Shown: positions 41,735 through 50,897 of the stretch, in pieces
How positions within the stretch are numbered: position 1 is the stretch's first letter
Layout: each line of letters starts with the position of its first letter
Source: Sabulitectum sp964386635
GTDB taxonomy: Bacteria; Fermentibacterota; Fermentibacteria; Fermentibacterales; JCC-6
Assembly (NCBI GenBank): GCA_964386635.1
Contig: CAYLRO010000003.1
Location: 42,963-106,962, forward strand
Reading direction: 5' to 3'
Length of the DNA: 64,000 nt
Translations under genes and position numbers: made by a program
Notes under the pieces: generated by a model
Seen by the model: only the letters and a program-made list of their open reading frames with translations
The model's database searches: none
Told to the model about the DNA's origin: nothing

Positions 41735-43198
41735 ATGAAGAATAACCTTGTGGCAGTGCCGGTAATTCTTGCCGCTGTTGCACTGCCTCTGATCCTGTCC
41801 TTGTCCCTTAATCAGGGACACTTCATCTATACACTTGATGATCCCTACATACATCTGGCACTTGCTGATAACATTTCACAGGGGCACTACGGGATAAATC
41901 CGGGAGAGAATACAGCTCCGTCATCATCAGTTGTCTGGCCCTTTCTTCTTGCACCGTTTGCCGGTTTCAGTTTCTTTACCATTGTTCCTCTGATTCTCAA
42001 TATTCTGCTTGCAGCTGGAACAGCGGCAGTGCTGTCCGGATTCTTCAAGTGGGAGAACCTGCCGTTCACACTGGCCTCACTGTTCTGTTTCAATCTTGCA
42101 GGGCTGGTTCTTACTGGAATGGAGCATTCTCTGCAGCTGTTTCTTATTGTCATTGCTGCATCAGGAGTGTCTGATTTTGCAGTTAAAGGAAAGCTTCCCC
42201 GGTGGCTTCTTCCAGTGCTGGTGCTTGCGCCGGCGGTAAGGTACGAGTGTCTTTCAGTATCGCTTACTGCGCTGCTCTTTCTCTTTCTGGCAGGTTTAAG
42301 AAAGCAATCTGTTACAGCTCTTCTGGTCTGTCTTTCTGTTCTTGGCGGATTTTCTCTGTTTCTTGTGCTGCAGGGGCTTGATCCGTTTCCATCATCTGTT
42401 TTTGCAAAGTCTTCCGTGGTGAGTGGAGCAGGCAGTGTGGCCTCTCTTGCAGGGAATCTGATTGCTTCACTTAGAAGTGTCCGAGGAGTTGCTCAAGCTT
42501 TTCTTCTGGTTCCTCTGTTCTTATTCGGATTTGCAAAAGGACGTGAGAAAAAGCTGAGACTTCTGGCGCTGTCCACAGCGGTTGCGGTTCTCCTGCACCT
42601 TGTTGCGGGCAGGTTCGGCTGGTTTCACCGATATGGAGTGTACATCTGGGCTTATTCGGTGATGGTCTGTTTCACACTGTACAGGAAAAGGATAGAGCAG
42701 CACCGAACTCCGGCTCTGCTTCTGTTTCTTGCCCTTAGCGGCAATTACCTTTCCGGGTACACAAACATCGCACTTGCATCATCCAATATCTACAGACAGC
42801 AGTATCAGATGAGACGATTTGTTCACAACTGGCTGGGTGAACCTGTTGCTGTAAACGACCTGGGACTGGTCTGCCTGGGATATAATCATTATGTGCTTGA
42901 TCTGTGGGGTCTGGCTACTCCGGAAGCACTCCAGGGTTCAGAGAATCCCCTGTGGGTGGACTCTTCTGCACAGGCCTCCGGAGTAAACTGTGCTATTGTC
43001 TACAGGGATGAACTCCCTGGAATACAGCATTGGACCCGGATAGCAAGGATGGAACTGGCCCCTCCTCTTGTGGTGTGCGTTTCCGGCGGAGTGGACTTCC
43101 TCAGCGCTCCCTGGGCTTCAGCAGACAGCCTGGAACTTATCGTAAGAGATTTTGCCACAACATTGCCAGGTGGAATAGATTTGTACTGGTACAGGTAA
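41735..43198 (+). CDS. Polytopic membrane protein, GT-C glycosyltransferase-like
   Basis: A 487-residue protein with about 11 hydrophobic segments. The first loop contains YTLDDPYIHLALADNI and GENTAPSSSVVWP, a conserved pattern of a family of putative membrane glycosyltransferases in which the DD pair is the likely catalytic site. The C-terminal 130 residues are soluble and contain VNDLGLVCLGY and LDLWGLATPEAL, probably periplasmic. Good ribosome site (ACAGGAG). Substrate and acceptor unknown. Confidence 0.68.
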   Translation: MKNNLVAVPVILAAVALPLILSLSLNQGHFIYTLDDPYIHLALADNISQGHYGINPGENTAPSSSVVWPFLLAPFAGFSFFTIVPLILNILLAAGTAAVLSGFFKWENLPFTLASLFCFNLAGLVLTGMEHSLQLFLIVIAASGVSDFAVKGKLPRWLLPVLVLAPAVRYECLSVSLTALLFLFLAGLRKQSVTALLVCLSVLGGFSLFLVLQGLDPFPSSVFAKSSVVSGAGSVASLAGNLIASLRSVRGVAQAFLLVPLFLFGFAKGREKKLRLLALSTAVAVLLHLVAGRFGWFHRYGVYIWAYSVMVCFTLYRKRIEQHRTPALLLFLALSGNYLSGYTNIALASSNIYRQQYQMRRFVHNWLGEPVAVNDLGLVCLGYNHYVLDLWGLATPEALQGSENPLWVDSSAQASGVNCAIVYRDELPGIQHWTRIARMELAPPLVVCVSGGVDFLSAPWASADSLELIVRDFATTLPGGIDLYWYR

Positions 43199-43227
43199 TC
43201 AGAGTAAACTCAGGGAGGGAGATCGAA

Positions 43228-44628
43228 TTGAAATTACAGATTCTGTTTTCTGCAGTTCTGCTCATGGCAGTTATTGCTGCATGCGGAGGGGGAGAAGTTG
43301 ACACAGGGCTTCTTGGAAGACTTCCACAGGGCTACGATGCCTACATGACAGTGGATCCGGAATTGATAGGGATAGAGGAGATTCTCCAGGCAGTTGAGGA
43401 AAACCTTCCTGAGCATGCCCTCAGGGATATTGAGGAGTCGGATATTCCACTGGATCCTTTCCAGTGGAGTGAGTGGGTTGAAGAGATGGGAATCGAATCA
43501 GGCGAGATAGGTGTGATAGGTTTATCGGAAGAGTTTGATTTCATGGCGTTTTTCATTCCCGCAGGCGACGGGGATAAGCTCCGTGCTTTCGTGGAAGATT
43601 CTCATGGTGAAGCCGAGTTCCTGCAGATGGATGAGTACACTGTAATGGTTATAAACTGGGATGACCGGGATCAGATAGAAGACCTCGAGGAGGCACTTTC
43701 CGGAGCACCGCTTTCGGAGAATGAGAAGTTTACTCTTCTTACAGAAAAGGCTTTCCTCAGTGATGCTGCATTCTCCTGTGTATTCTTCGAGGAGATCACG
43801 GAAGTGCCCTTCGGAGCTTTCATGACTGTATCGGACAGTGAAACAGAACTCAGTGTGGCAGTTGCAATTGATGATGAGGAACTGGAGCAGTACTCCGATA
43901 TGTTCGGAGAAGGGCTGCAGAGCCGTTCCATCAAGTTCCCGCTGAATACCATGGCTGCTGTGAGATCAACACTGGACATGGAGTGGCTTGCCCGGGAGTA
44001 TGGTGAGCTTGCAGAGCTTTCAGATGCAGATGTGGAGGATATTGAATCAGGTCTTCCGTTCCTTGGATTTGAATCACTTGAAGAATTCTTCGGAGTGTTT
44101 CAGGGAGACTACTGTGTATCATTGAGCGAGCTTGAACTTGACAGTCACGGCGAGCCTTCCGGCGGTGAAGGAGTTCTTGCTATATCGCTCACAGATTCTG
44201 AAAAACTCACAGCAGGTCTTTCAATGATATCATCTTTCAGTGAAGCTGACAGGGAAACCGTTGATGGTGTAACTGTCTATCTGATAGATGAGGGTACAGA
44301 CAGGATCTGGTTCTTCATCAGCGATGATGTGTTCTATCTCACCTTGAATGTTGAACCAGATGATGTGATTCACGGAATCAGTGCGCAGGACTTCTTTTCA
44401 GGTGAGTCAGCCAATGGTTTCATGGGTGGAGCAGCAGACCCGGAATTACTCGCTGATGGTGTTTCCATGGATAACGACACAGAGGACATGATCCGGGACA
44501 TCTTCAGTGAAAATGCCCAGTTCTCCATTTCCTTCAGTAACGGCATGGCATTTTCAAAGGTAATGGCAGGGCCAGACGCCATTGAAGCACTGGTGAAACT
44601 GGGTTTCCGGATGTCTGAGCAGCGCTGA
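43228..44628 (+). CDS. Lipoprotein, DUF3352-like
   Basis: A 466-residue lipoprotein (lipobox IAAC, Cys about 19) starting at TTG with GGGAGGGA upstream; a longer frame from 43030 overlaps the previous gene and lacks a signal. It is very acidic and has segments such as LPQGYDAYMTVDPELIGIEE, FMAFFIPAGDG and DRIWFFISDDVFYLTLN, resembling DUF3352-type secreted proteins in which a module is repeated. The assignment is weak. It follows the membrane protein by 29 bases and may be co-transcribed. Confidence 0.6.
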   Translation: MKLQILFSAVLLMAVIAACGGGEVDTGLLGRLPQGYDAYMTVDPELIGIEEILQAVEENLPEHALRDIEESDIPLDPFQWSEWVEEMGIESGEIGVIGLSEEFDFMAFFIPAGDGDKLRAFVEDSHGEAEFLQMDEYTVMVINWDDRDQIEDLEEALSGAPLSENEKFTLLTEKAFLSDAAFSCVFFEEITEVPFGAFMTVSDSETELSVAVAIDDEELEQYSDMFGEGLQSRSIKFPLNTMAAVRSTLDMEWLAREYGELAELSDADVEDIESGLPFLGFESLEEFFGVFQGDYCVSLSELELDSHGEPSGGEGVLAISLTDSEKLTAGLSMISSFSEADRETVDGVTVYLIDEGTDRIWFFISDDVFYLTLNVEPDDVIHGISAQDFFSGESANGFMGGAADPELLADGVSMDNDTEDMIRDIFSENAQFSISFSNGMAFSKVMAGPDAIEALVKLGFRMSEQR

Positions 44629-44634
44629 ACTGAA

Positions 44635-44663
44635 TTGACATCAGTTGAAATTCTGTATATCAT
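44635..44663 (+). promoter_or_regulatory. Sigma-70-type promoter for the secreted TWAGIKASF protein
   Basis: A perfect TTGACA at 44635-44640, a 17-base spacer and TATCAT at 44658-44663. The -35 box begins 7 bases after the preceding stop codon; ATG follows at 44708. Confidence 0.65.
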
Positions 44664-44707
44664 GCATCGTGCACCTGAAATTGAACACTAGAAACGGAGG
44701 GGTTCAT

Positions 44708-45541
44708 ATGAGAATAGTTATCAGTGCGTTACTCATCCTGGCTGTTGCAGCCTCTGCTACTGTCAGAGTGGGTGGATACGGCGGTTCCAACCAATGGGAA
44801 TCAAGGGGTACATACAGTGTTGTAGATGTTCTTGCCGGAGGTCTTACATACTCTTATGGACTTGCCATTAAAGACACAGAAGCAAACAGCATCTGGATTC
44901 TCAACTGGGGTGAATATTTCAACTACGAATTCGAAATGAGCTCAGGTTCCATGACCGGTACCTCCTGGGAGTTGAACGGCGGCGAAGACTGCGATGACCA
45001 GGCATTCGTAGAGAATGCAGGCGGAGGACAGTGGCTGGTTACCGACTGGGTTTCCAGCATGTTTTCTGTATACCAGGAAGACGGCACTTTCTCAGCGAAC
45101 ATTACCGGACCAGCCGGTTACACCAACCTGTTCGGAATTGGTGCAAGCGACAGTTACGTCTATGTTGGTTCCCCTAACGAAGCCAAACTTGCCTGGGGTG
45201 CCTACACCGGAACAGAATCATCCATTACATGGACTGACATGGACTATGCCGGAAGCATATACGGTCTTGCCGTTCATGACGGATTCCTCTTCGTATCCTG
45301 CGGTGGCGAGGGTGTCACCAACCTGTTCATCCATGCCATTAATGGCGACGGTTCTCCTGTTGCCACTCCTGAGTGGTCATGCATGTTCACAGATGAAGTT
45401 GAAGCAAACGGCGGAATCGATTATGACGGTACATACCTCTGGTTGTATCCTCAGAACACATTCCTCTACAAACTTGACATTGACTGGGTAGGCGGCGCTC
45501 TTAACAGCGACACCTGGGCAGGCATCAAGGCTTCTTTCTAG
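44708..45541 (+). CDS. Secreted beta-propeller-like protein with TWAGIKASF C-terminal motif
   Basis: A 277-residue protein with a signal peptide (MRIVISALLILAVAASA) and strong ribosome site GGAGG. The body has repeated strands such as TYSYGLAIKDTEANSIWILNW, QWLVTDWVSSMFSVYQEDG and GSIYGLAVHDGFLFVSCGG, with the look of a five- or six-bladed propeller. It ends in SDTWAGIKASF, closely similar to the end of the secreted protein at 27302-27886. It has its own promoter and terminator, so probably well expressed. No enzyme motif is seen. Confidence 0.72.
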   Translation: MRIVISALLILAVAASATVRVGGYGGSNQWESRGTYSVVDVLAGGLTYSYGLAIKDTEANSIWILNWGEYFNYEFEMSSGSMTGTSWELNGGEDCDDQAFVENAGGGQWLVTDWVSSMFSVYQEDGTFSANITGPAGYTNLFGIGASDSYVYVGSPNEAKLAWGAYTGTESSITWTDMDYAGSIYGLAVHDGFLFVSCGGEGVTNLFIHAINGDGSPVATPEWSCMFTDEVEANGGIDYDGTYLWLYPQNTFLYKLDIDWVGGALNSDTWAGIKASF

Positions 45542-45558
45542 AACCGACAGCAATATTC

Positions 45559-45592
45559 AAGGCGGGGTTCCATTCGGGATCCCGCCTTTTTT
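45559..45592 (+). terminator. Rho-independent terminator
   Basis: An 8-bp perfect stem (AAGGCGGG with CCCGCCTT), extended by five more pairs with wobbles around an ATTC loop and ending in six T. It begins 18 bases after the stop of the secreted protein and touches the end of the convergent envelope operon. Confidence 0.9.
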
Positions 45593-47699
45593 ACCTTCCC
45601 CTGATTGCTATTCTGATGGTTCTCAGGAAACTGCCTGGATGAAGAAGGATGTTTGAATAAGCCTGATTCGCAAGCGGACAGGCACACTTGCCGTCTTTGA
45701 TGTTCTTTCTCACGCTGCCTGCTGCCTTTGAGTTCCAGATGTCCAGAAATTCTGTTTCCTGGTTTACAGTACCCATTTCCCCGTTGTATGCAAGAACTGC
45801 ACAGGGCCAGATACCACCGTCGGAATTGATATGGACATTCAGTATTCCTGCATAGCATGGGATAACCTGTCTGTTCTCCCGTAGAATATCTGAAGCAAGG
45901 TCGTAGTAGACCAGTCTCATGGCTGTTGTGATCCGGGAGAGCAGCTTCATGTTCTTCATTCTTGCTCTTACATTCTCCTTGAAAACATCCATGATCTTTG
46001 CATAACTGTCACCGTCAGGGGTTATACCGCTGCCCAGGTTGAAGAATTCTTCCCTCTCCTCGGCAACCTCGTTTATGTAGGTATCCACACCTAATCCACC
46101 TGCATACTCTATGATCTTTTGAAGATCGTTCTGGTTGAACTTTGAAACAACTGTGCCAACTCCCACATGCAGGTACTTGTTCTGGTCTCTGAGTTTTTTC
46201 AGCCTTGCGAGAGTGTCCAGAAGCTTTTCAAAATTTCCCGGGATTCCTCTTATCAGGTCATGCTGTTCACCTATGCCGTCAAAGGATGGTTTGATTGTCA
46301 GAACCGTTCCCGGTGCTTCCTGCTCTATTATTTTCAGGATCTCAGCTGTTGCAGCTTCTATTCTTTCCGGCATTATGGCGTTGGTTGGTATGTGAACAAC
46401 AGCCGGTCGAAGATACCTGCATGCCAGCCTGACAATCTCCGGAAGGTCTTTCCTGAGAAAAGGCTCTCCTCCTGACACATTGAAGAAGTAGGTCCAGCCT
46501 ATTGATCTGAACAATCTCTCAATAGTCTCCAGGTTCAGATCGGATGCTGTGTCAGCACTGTTGCACTCTTTCCAGATGAAGCAGGTTTTACACCTGGACT
46601 GGCAACGCCTGGTAACTGAAAAAGTAACATTGATAGGTTGGGGTGGTTTAGAGAGACCGTGTTTGCAGAGCCATCCCTTCATCACGCTCCATGACAGATG
46701 AGAAAGCTGACTCAGGTGACTCATTCTGATTGGCTGATGCTTGTAAAGGAACTGATGCAGAACTGCCTGAGCAGCGAAGATCATTTCAACAAGAATGATA
46801 GTGGCCCTCTGGGCGAGAGCGATGGTTGTTGCCACCGCCATTCCTCCAACCACGAATGGTGCAAGGAAGATACCCCTGATTGATTCCCTGACGCCGATTC
46901 CACCAGGGATGAAGACCATTACAAGTGCAATCATCCAGGAAGCCGGAGCCGCAAGAAGACAGACTGCTATCAGCGCATAAGCTGGCTGTGAAGAAGGAAC
47001 TCCGAATCCCCTGAACCACACGTACAAAGCCAGACCTCTCAGAGACCAGGAGAGAATGTGTGCACCTATGAATTTAATCTGATCGGTGTGGCTTATGTGA
47101 GGAAGTTCTTCCATATCCACATCCAGACTTCGTGCCAGCTTCTTTGCGAACATCTTCTGAATGCCTGGAGCTAGAAGCATGAGAAAAGCCAGACCGGATG
47201 AAATCCAGAGGGTAATTGTAATCACTGCAGGTATCTCTGAGCCAAGGAACGGAAGGGCTGCAAGAGCAAGAACCCCCAGTGCCACGATCATATAGATATT
47301 CTCAAGAACAATGGCTGTAACACCCTTGACCGCACTTGATCCATTCATTTTAAGAAATGTAAGTCGTCCCAGGACCATCCAGAGTTTACCAGGCATGTAG
47401 CTGCCCATCTGGGTGATGTACCAGTTGCGTCTGAGAGAACCTCTGTCGATCCGGGGGATCTTGAGAGCTTCAAGGATCTTCTGCCACGGCAGCGGTGCAA
47501 AATAGTAGCCCAGCATCATGAGCATCATTGAAAGGAACATCATCGGTTTGCTGGCATTCCTGCCGGATGATTCCCAGAAGGCTTCCAGTTTGGGCTGCCA
47601 CTGGGGAAGAAGTTCCGAGTAGAAGTACCAGGAGGCTCCAAGAAGGAGAATCAGCCCGGCCCAAGTTTGTATTCTGTTGAAAATTAAATGTTTACGCAT
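45591..47699 (-). CDS. Fusion of UPF0104/LPG-synthase-like membrane domain with radical SAM/SPASM enzyme
   Basis: A single 702-residue frame with two parts. Residues 1-335 are a polytopic LPG_synthase_TM/UPF0104 domain: YITQMGSYMPGKLWMVLGR, the family motif IPGGIGVRESI, and about eight helices. Residues about 355-600 are a radical SAM domain with Cys366, Cys370 and Cys373 in RRCQSRCKTCFIW and VSGGEPFLRKDLPEI. The last 100 residues have a SPASM-like set of Cys (CYAGILNVHINSDGGIWPC, then CACP). The linker is basic and has no stop. Alone, the first part resembles the gene at 49953-50897. I know of no characterised protein with this fusion. It overlaps the YfhO-type gene by 8 bases and ends the operon. 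Confidence 0.85.
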   Translation of the reverse strand: MRKHLIFNRIQTWAGLILLLGASWYFYSELLPQWQPKLEAFWESSGRNASKPMMFLSMMLMMLGYYFAPLPWQKILEALKIPRIDRGSLRRNWYITQMGSYMPGKLWMVLGRLTFLKMNGSSAVKGVTAIVLENIYMIVALGVLALAALPFLGSEIPAVITITLWISSGLAFLMLLAPGIQKMFAKKLARSLDVDMEELPHISHTDQIKFIGAHILSWSLRGLALYVWFRGFGVPSSQPAYALIAVCLLAAPASWMIALVMVFIPGGIGVRESIRGIFLAPFVVGGMAVATTIALAQRATIILVEMIFAAQAVLHQFLYKHQPIRMSHLSQLSHLSWSVMKGWLCKHGLSKPPQPINVTFSVTRRCQSRCKTCFIWKECNSADTASDLNLETIERLFRSIGWTYFFNVSGGEPFLRKDLPEIVRLACRYLRPAVVHIPTNAIMPERIEAATAEILKIIEQEAPGTVLTIKPSFDGIGEQHDLIRGIPGNFEKLLDTLARLKKLRDQNKYLHVGVGTVVSKFNQNDLQKIIEYAGGLGVDTYINEVAEEREEFFNLGSGITPDGDSYAKIMDVFKENVRARMKNMKLLSRITTAMRLVYYDLASDILRENRQVIPCYAGILNVHINSDGGIWPCAVLAYNGEMGTVNQETEFLDIWNSKAAGSVRKNIKDGKCACPLANQAYSNILLHPGSFLRTIRIAIRGR

Positions 47700-49962
47700 C
47701 TTTTTTCCAGTTGATCAGAGAGAGCAGAGTAAGGATCAGCAGAGCGGCAATGCTGATAATTCCTCCTGCAAGAATGTTACTGTATCCGTATTTGAATTCC
47801 ACCACATGCTCGCCGGCGGGAACCGATACTCCCCGCATCCAGCCATTGGTCCTGTAAATATCTGTTTCGACTCCATCCACCAGAGCTTTCCAATCAGGGT
47901 ACCAGGTATCAGCCAGTACAAGAAAACCCGGCAGGTCTGACCGGGTTTCAATAATAACAAGTTCCGGCTGGTCAGTTACTATTTCAGCAGAACCGAGAAC
48001 TCCGTCATGTATTGATGGCGAGTTCTCAACAACTGATCTGATCTGTGGATTCCACCCGGATTCAACAGCCTGAAATCCCTCGTCCTGAGAACCGGTTACT
48101 ACAGATCTGGGCATGAATGCTCTTGGCATCGGGTTATCAGGGTAGCCCTGAATCCCCTCAGCCAGAGCAGGTTGAATCTGGTCCCAGGAAGCCGCTCCTT
48201 CAGAGGATGCAAACGTGTTCATGGCTGTCTGCCTTATCACCCAGGGTGAACCACTGCCTATGAGATTCATCAGCCGGTCTGTCTCAACAGTTCCTGCAGC
48301 ATGGTAACCTGTCACTGATCTGATTTGAAGGGGTATCAGGTAATTTCCACCGGGAAAAACCCTGCCGTCTCCAGCCATTTCCCGAAGCTGCGGAGCATCC
48401 GGGAACATGGACTCAATGGAAGTGGAGGAAAGGTAAACCTGAAAGTTTCTGTTGAAAGGAACAAGCTCAACTGCAGAAATTGCGGCTACAGCAAGTGCAA
48501 ACAATCCCACTGAGCCCTTGTTCTTTCTGAGAAAGAAGACAAGGAAAGCGGTTACCGCTGAAACCGACGCAAATCTCAGTAAATCCGTTTTGAGAAGAGA
48601 AGCTCTTCTGGCCATGAGAGCAGAATATGGTGACGTGTCTGTAACTCCGTTCCCTGACCACCAGGAGGACTGTAGAACTGCTGAAACAGAGGATGATGCT
48701 GCGGTTAGTATCAGAAAAAGACCTGACAGGATCATAAGTGTGATCCATACCTGTTTTCTAAGGGCTTCCCTGCCTTGAGAAACAAAAAGAGCATCAAATC
48801 CGAACCCTGCAGACAGTGCAACTGCCGTGGTGGTAATAAATGCTGCCATGTGAGGGGCTCTCAGTTTTCTGAACACCGGCAGGATTTTGTAAAGGATGGC
48901 AAAAACCGGAGTGTATCCACCCCAGGATACCACCGCACCTCCAATGCACATGGCTGTCAGAGCGTACCTGATCTTCTTGTCGGCACCGGAGAGCAGCCCC
49001 AGAAGACCAAGGAGAAAGAATGCCACACCTGTAAATTCGCTTGAAAGTCTCAGCCCCAGTCGACCGAAATAAACTGGTATACCGTTTACCATGCTGTCGG
49101 TGAATCCGTGTCTCAGGCCGAACATTCCCGGAAGGATCATCGTCAGTGTTTCTTCCGGTGGAAGAGAGTAACTTGAAGCGGATTCCAGAGAAAGATCATT
49201 TCCCCTTGATGTATGCTGAGAGAAGAGATATCCGGGATAGAGCTGCACTGCAGCCAGCGAGGCACCTAGAACCAGAATTGCTGCCAGTCCCAGAGGTCCC
49301 CTTATAATTGCCTTCTTCAGGGGTTTTTTCAGAAGGAACATGGAGAGCATGAAGGCTGCTCCTGCTGAATAAAGCATCATTTGAGGGTGACTGGACAATC
49401 CCTGCATTCCAACTGCCAGTCCTCCCAGACTGAGATACTTCAGTTTTCCTGTTCTTGAAAGCTTCAAGACTGCCCAGAGTATCAGAGGAAGCCAAGCCCA
49501 GCAGATTATTTTACTTCCGTGACCGGCGTAGAAGAGAGTGTTAGCCCATGCTCCAGTGGAGTAGGCCATGGCTCCTGTCCATGAACCCCATTGGCTCACA
49601 CCTGCAGCCTTGAGAAACAGCCACGCGAAAAAACCTGCAAGAATTAAGTGTAAAGGGAAGAGAAACCGGATTGCTGTTTCCGCGCCGAACAAAACCATAG
49701 GCAGGCCTCTGAGGGGATAGAAAACCGGAGCACTGAAAGATTCGTAGAAAGGAGTTCCGCACATGATATAGGGATTCCACAATGGCAGGTCGCCCTGGGA
49801 AAGCCTTTCTGCAGTGTAGGCGAAGAATGGGTATCCCTGCGCCACAGTATCGCTCATGGAACCTCCTGGAAGCCGCCGGGATGAGAATACAGGCCAGTAT
49901 GTAAGAACTGCCAGAGCGATTAGAGAAACCCAGAGAAAAGAGCGTTCATTCTTCACAGACAT
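47692..49962 (-). CDS. YfhO-family membrane protein
   Basis: A 756-residue polytopic protein with about 12 helices. The first loop has PGGSMSDTVAQGYPFFAYTAERLSQGDLPLWNP and HGSKIICWAWLPLI, and the C-terminal periplasmic domain has VLADTWYPDWKALVDG and RGVSVPAGEHVVEFKY, the typical YfhO ending. YfhO proteins act in glycosylation of envelope polymers such as lipoteichoic acid and are probably polyprenyl-sugar-dependent transferases. It overlaps neighbours on both sides (8 and 10 bases). Confidence 0.87.
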   Translation of the reverse strand: MSVKNERSFLWVSLIALAVLTYWPVFSSRRLPGGSMSDTVAQGYPFFAYTAERLSQGDLPLWNPYIMCGTPFYESFSAPVFYPLRGLPMVLFGAETAIRFLFPLHLILAGFFAWLFLKAAGVSQWGSWTGAMAYSTGAWANTLFYAGHGSKIICWAWLPLILWAVLKLSRTGKLKYLSLGGLAVGMQGLSSHPQMMLYSAGAAFMLSMFLLKKPLKKAIIRGPLGLAAILVLGASLAAVQLYPGYLFSQHTSRGNDLSLESASSYSLPPEETLTMILPGMFGLRHGFTDSMVNGIPVYFGRLGLRLSSEFTGVAFFLLGLLGLLSGADKKIRYALTAMCIGGAVVSWGGYTPVFAILYKILPVFRKLRAPHMAAFITTTAVALSAGFGFDALFVSQGREALRKQVWITLMILSGLFLILTAASSSVSAVLQSSWWSGNGVTDTSPYSALMARRASLLKTDLLRFASVSAVTAFLVFFLRKNKGSVGLFALAVAAISAVELVPFNRNFQVYLSSTSIESMFPDAPQLREMAGDGRVFPGGNYLIPLQIRSVTGYHAAGTVETDRLMNLIGSGSPWVIRQTAMNTFASSEGAASWDQIQPALAEGIQGYPDNPMPRAFMPRSVVTGSQDEGFQAVESGWNPQIRSVVENSPSIHDGVLGSAEIVTDQPELVIIETRSDLPGFLVLADTWYPDWKALVDGVETDIYRTNGWMRGVSVPAGEHVVEFKYGYSNILAGGIISIAALLILTLLSLINWKKDA

Positions 49963-50897
49963 TCATCCTCCTTCCATGGAGTGGTGATGCGCTTTGAACT
50001 GATCAGTGCAAGAATAACCTCGATCAGTGCCATGAATATCCGCTGACCTGCGATTACCGCAGTAGCGGGAACAATTGCCATGGGAGCTGAGAGTACCGCT
50101 GCAGCAGCTTCACGGATACCTATTCCTCCGGGAACTATTACTACAATATACCCGGCAAACCACGAAAGCGGAGCAGCGATTACTGATCTGGCTATACTGG
50201 TTTGAGTTATACCGGTTCCCAGAAGAAGAAGATAGAGAGATATCCCCCGGAGAAGCCACAGAACTGTGAATATCAGTATCATTCTAACTGATACTGCAGG
50301 AGAGGGCAGCGAGTCATACGGAATCCCTTTTTTTCTGCAGAGAAACCGTTGAACAGGATGGAGAAGCGGTATCAGAAGAAGAGCGGAACCTGCAGCCATC
50401 ACAGCTGTTTTCCCGGTTCCTGTGAACTGGATTCCCTGGACCAGAAGAGATCCTGCAAGAGCAATCAATCCCACAGAAGCTACATTGAAGAACAGCTCAT
50501 AGGCTGTTGTGGCGGCAGCTCTGCCGGTTTTCATGCCTCTGGACTTGAGAAACCCTGCTCTTCCTGCAAAGAGCCAGACCTTACCGGGAATGTATCTGCC
50601 TAACTGGCTTGCATACCAGGCAGCAAATAAGTCACCGGCTGAAGATTTACTTCCCATTGATCTGGAAACCATGACCCACCCTGCCGGAGCCAGTACAAGA
50701 GAGGCAATAAGGAGAACTGCAGATGCGGAAAGAAATATCAGATTGAATTCCCAGTTGTGCCGGTTGAAATCTTCAAGCCAGCTGGCTCCGTTACGGAATA
50801 AAGTATAGAAAGCTATGACAATCAGCAGGCCCAGCAGAATTTTAATTGTGTATTGCAGGTGTTTCCTTTTCAGAGCAGACCCCTTTTCCTGTACCAT
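49953..50897 (-). CDS. UPF0104/LPG-synthase-type flippase-like membrane protein
   Basis: A 314-residue protein with about eight helices and the family motifs ASQLGRYIPGKVWLFAGR and VIVPGGIGIREAAA. The family includes the membrane half of lysylphosphatidylglycerol synthase (MprF) and AglD-type proteins, seen as lipid flippases or polyprenyl-linked sugar handlers. There is no aminoacyl-transferase domain. It is a paralogue of the first half of the fusion at 45591-47699. The start ATG overlaps the upstream epimerase gene by 28 bases. Confidence 0.82.
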   Translation of the reverse strand: MVQEKGSALKRKHLQYTIKILLGLLIVIAFYTLFRNGASWLEDFNRHNWEFNLIFLSASAVLLIASLVLAPAGWVMVSRSMGSKSSAGDLFAAWYASQLGRYIPGKVWLFAGRAGFLKSRGMKTGRAAATTAYELFFNVASVGLIALAGSLLVQGIQFTGTGKTAVMAAGSALLLIPLLHPVQRFLCRKKGIPYDSLPSPAVSVRMILIFTVLWLLRGISLYLLLLGTGITQTSIARSVIAAPLSWFAGYIVVIVPGGIGIREAAAAVLSAPMAIVPATAVIAGQRIFMALIEVILALISSKRITTPWKEDECL

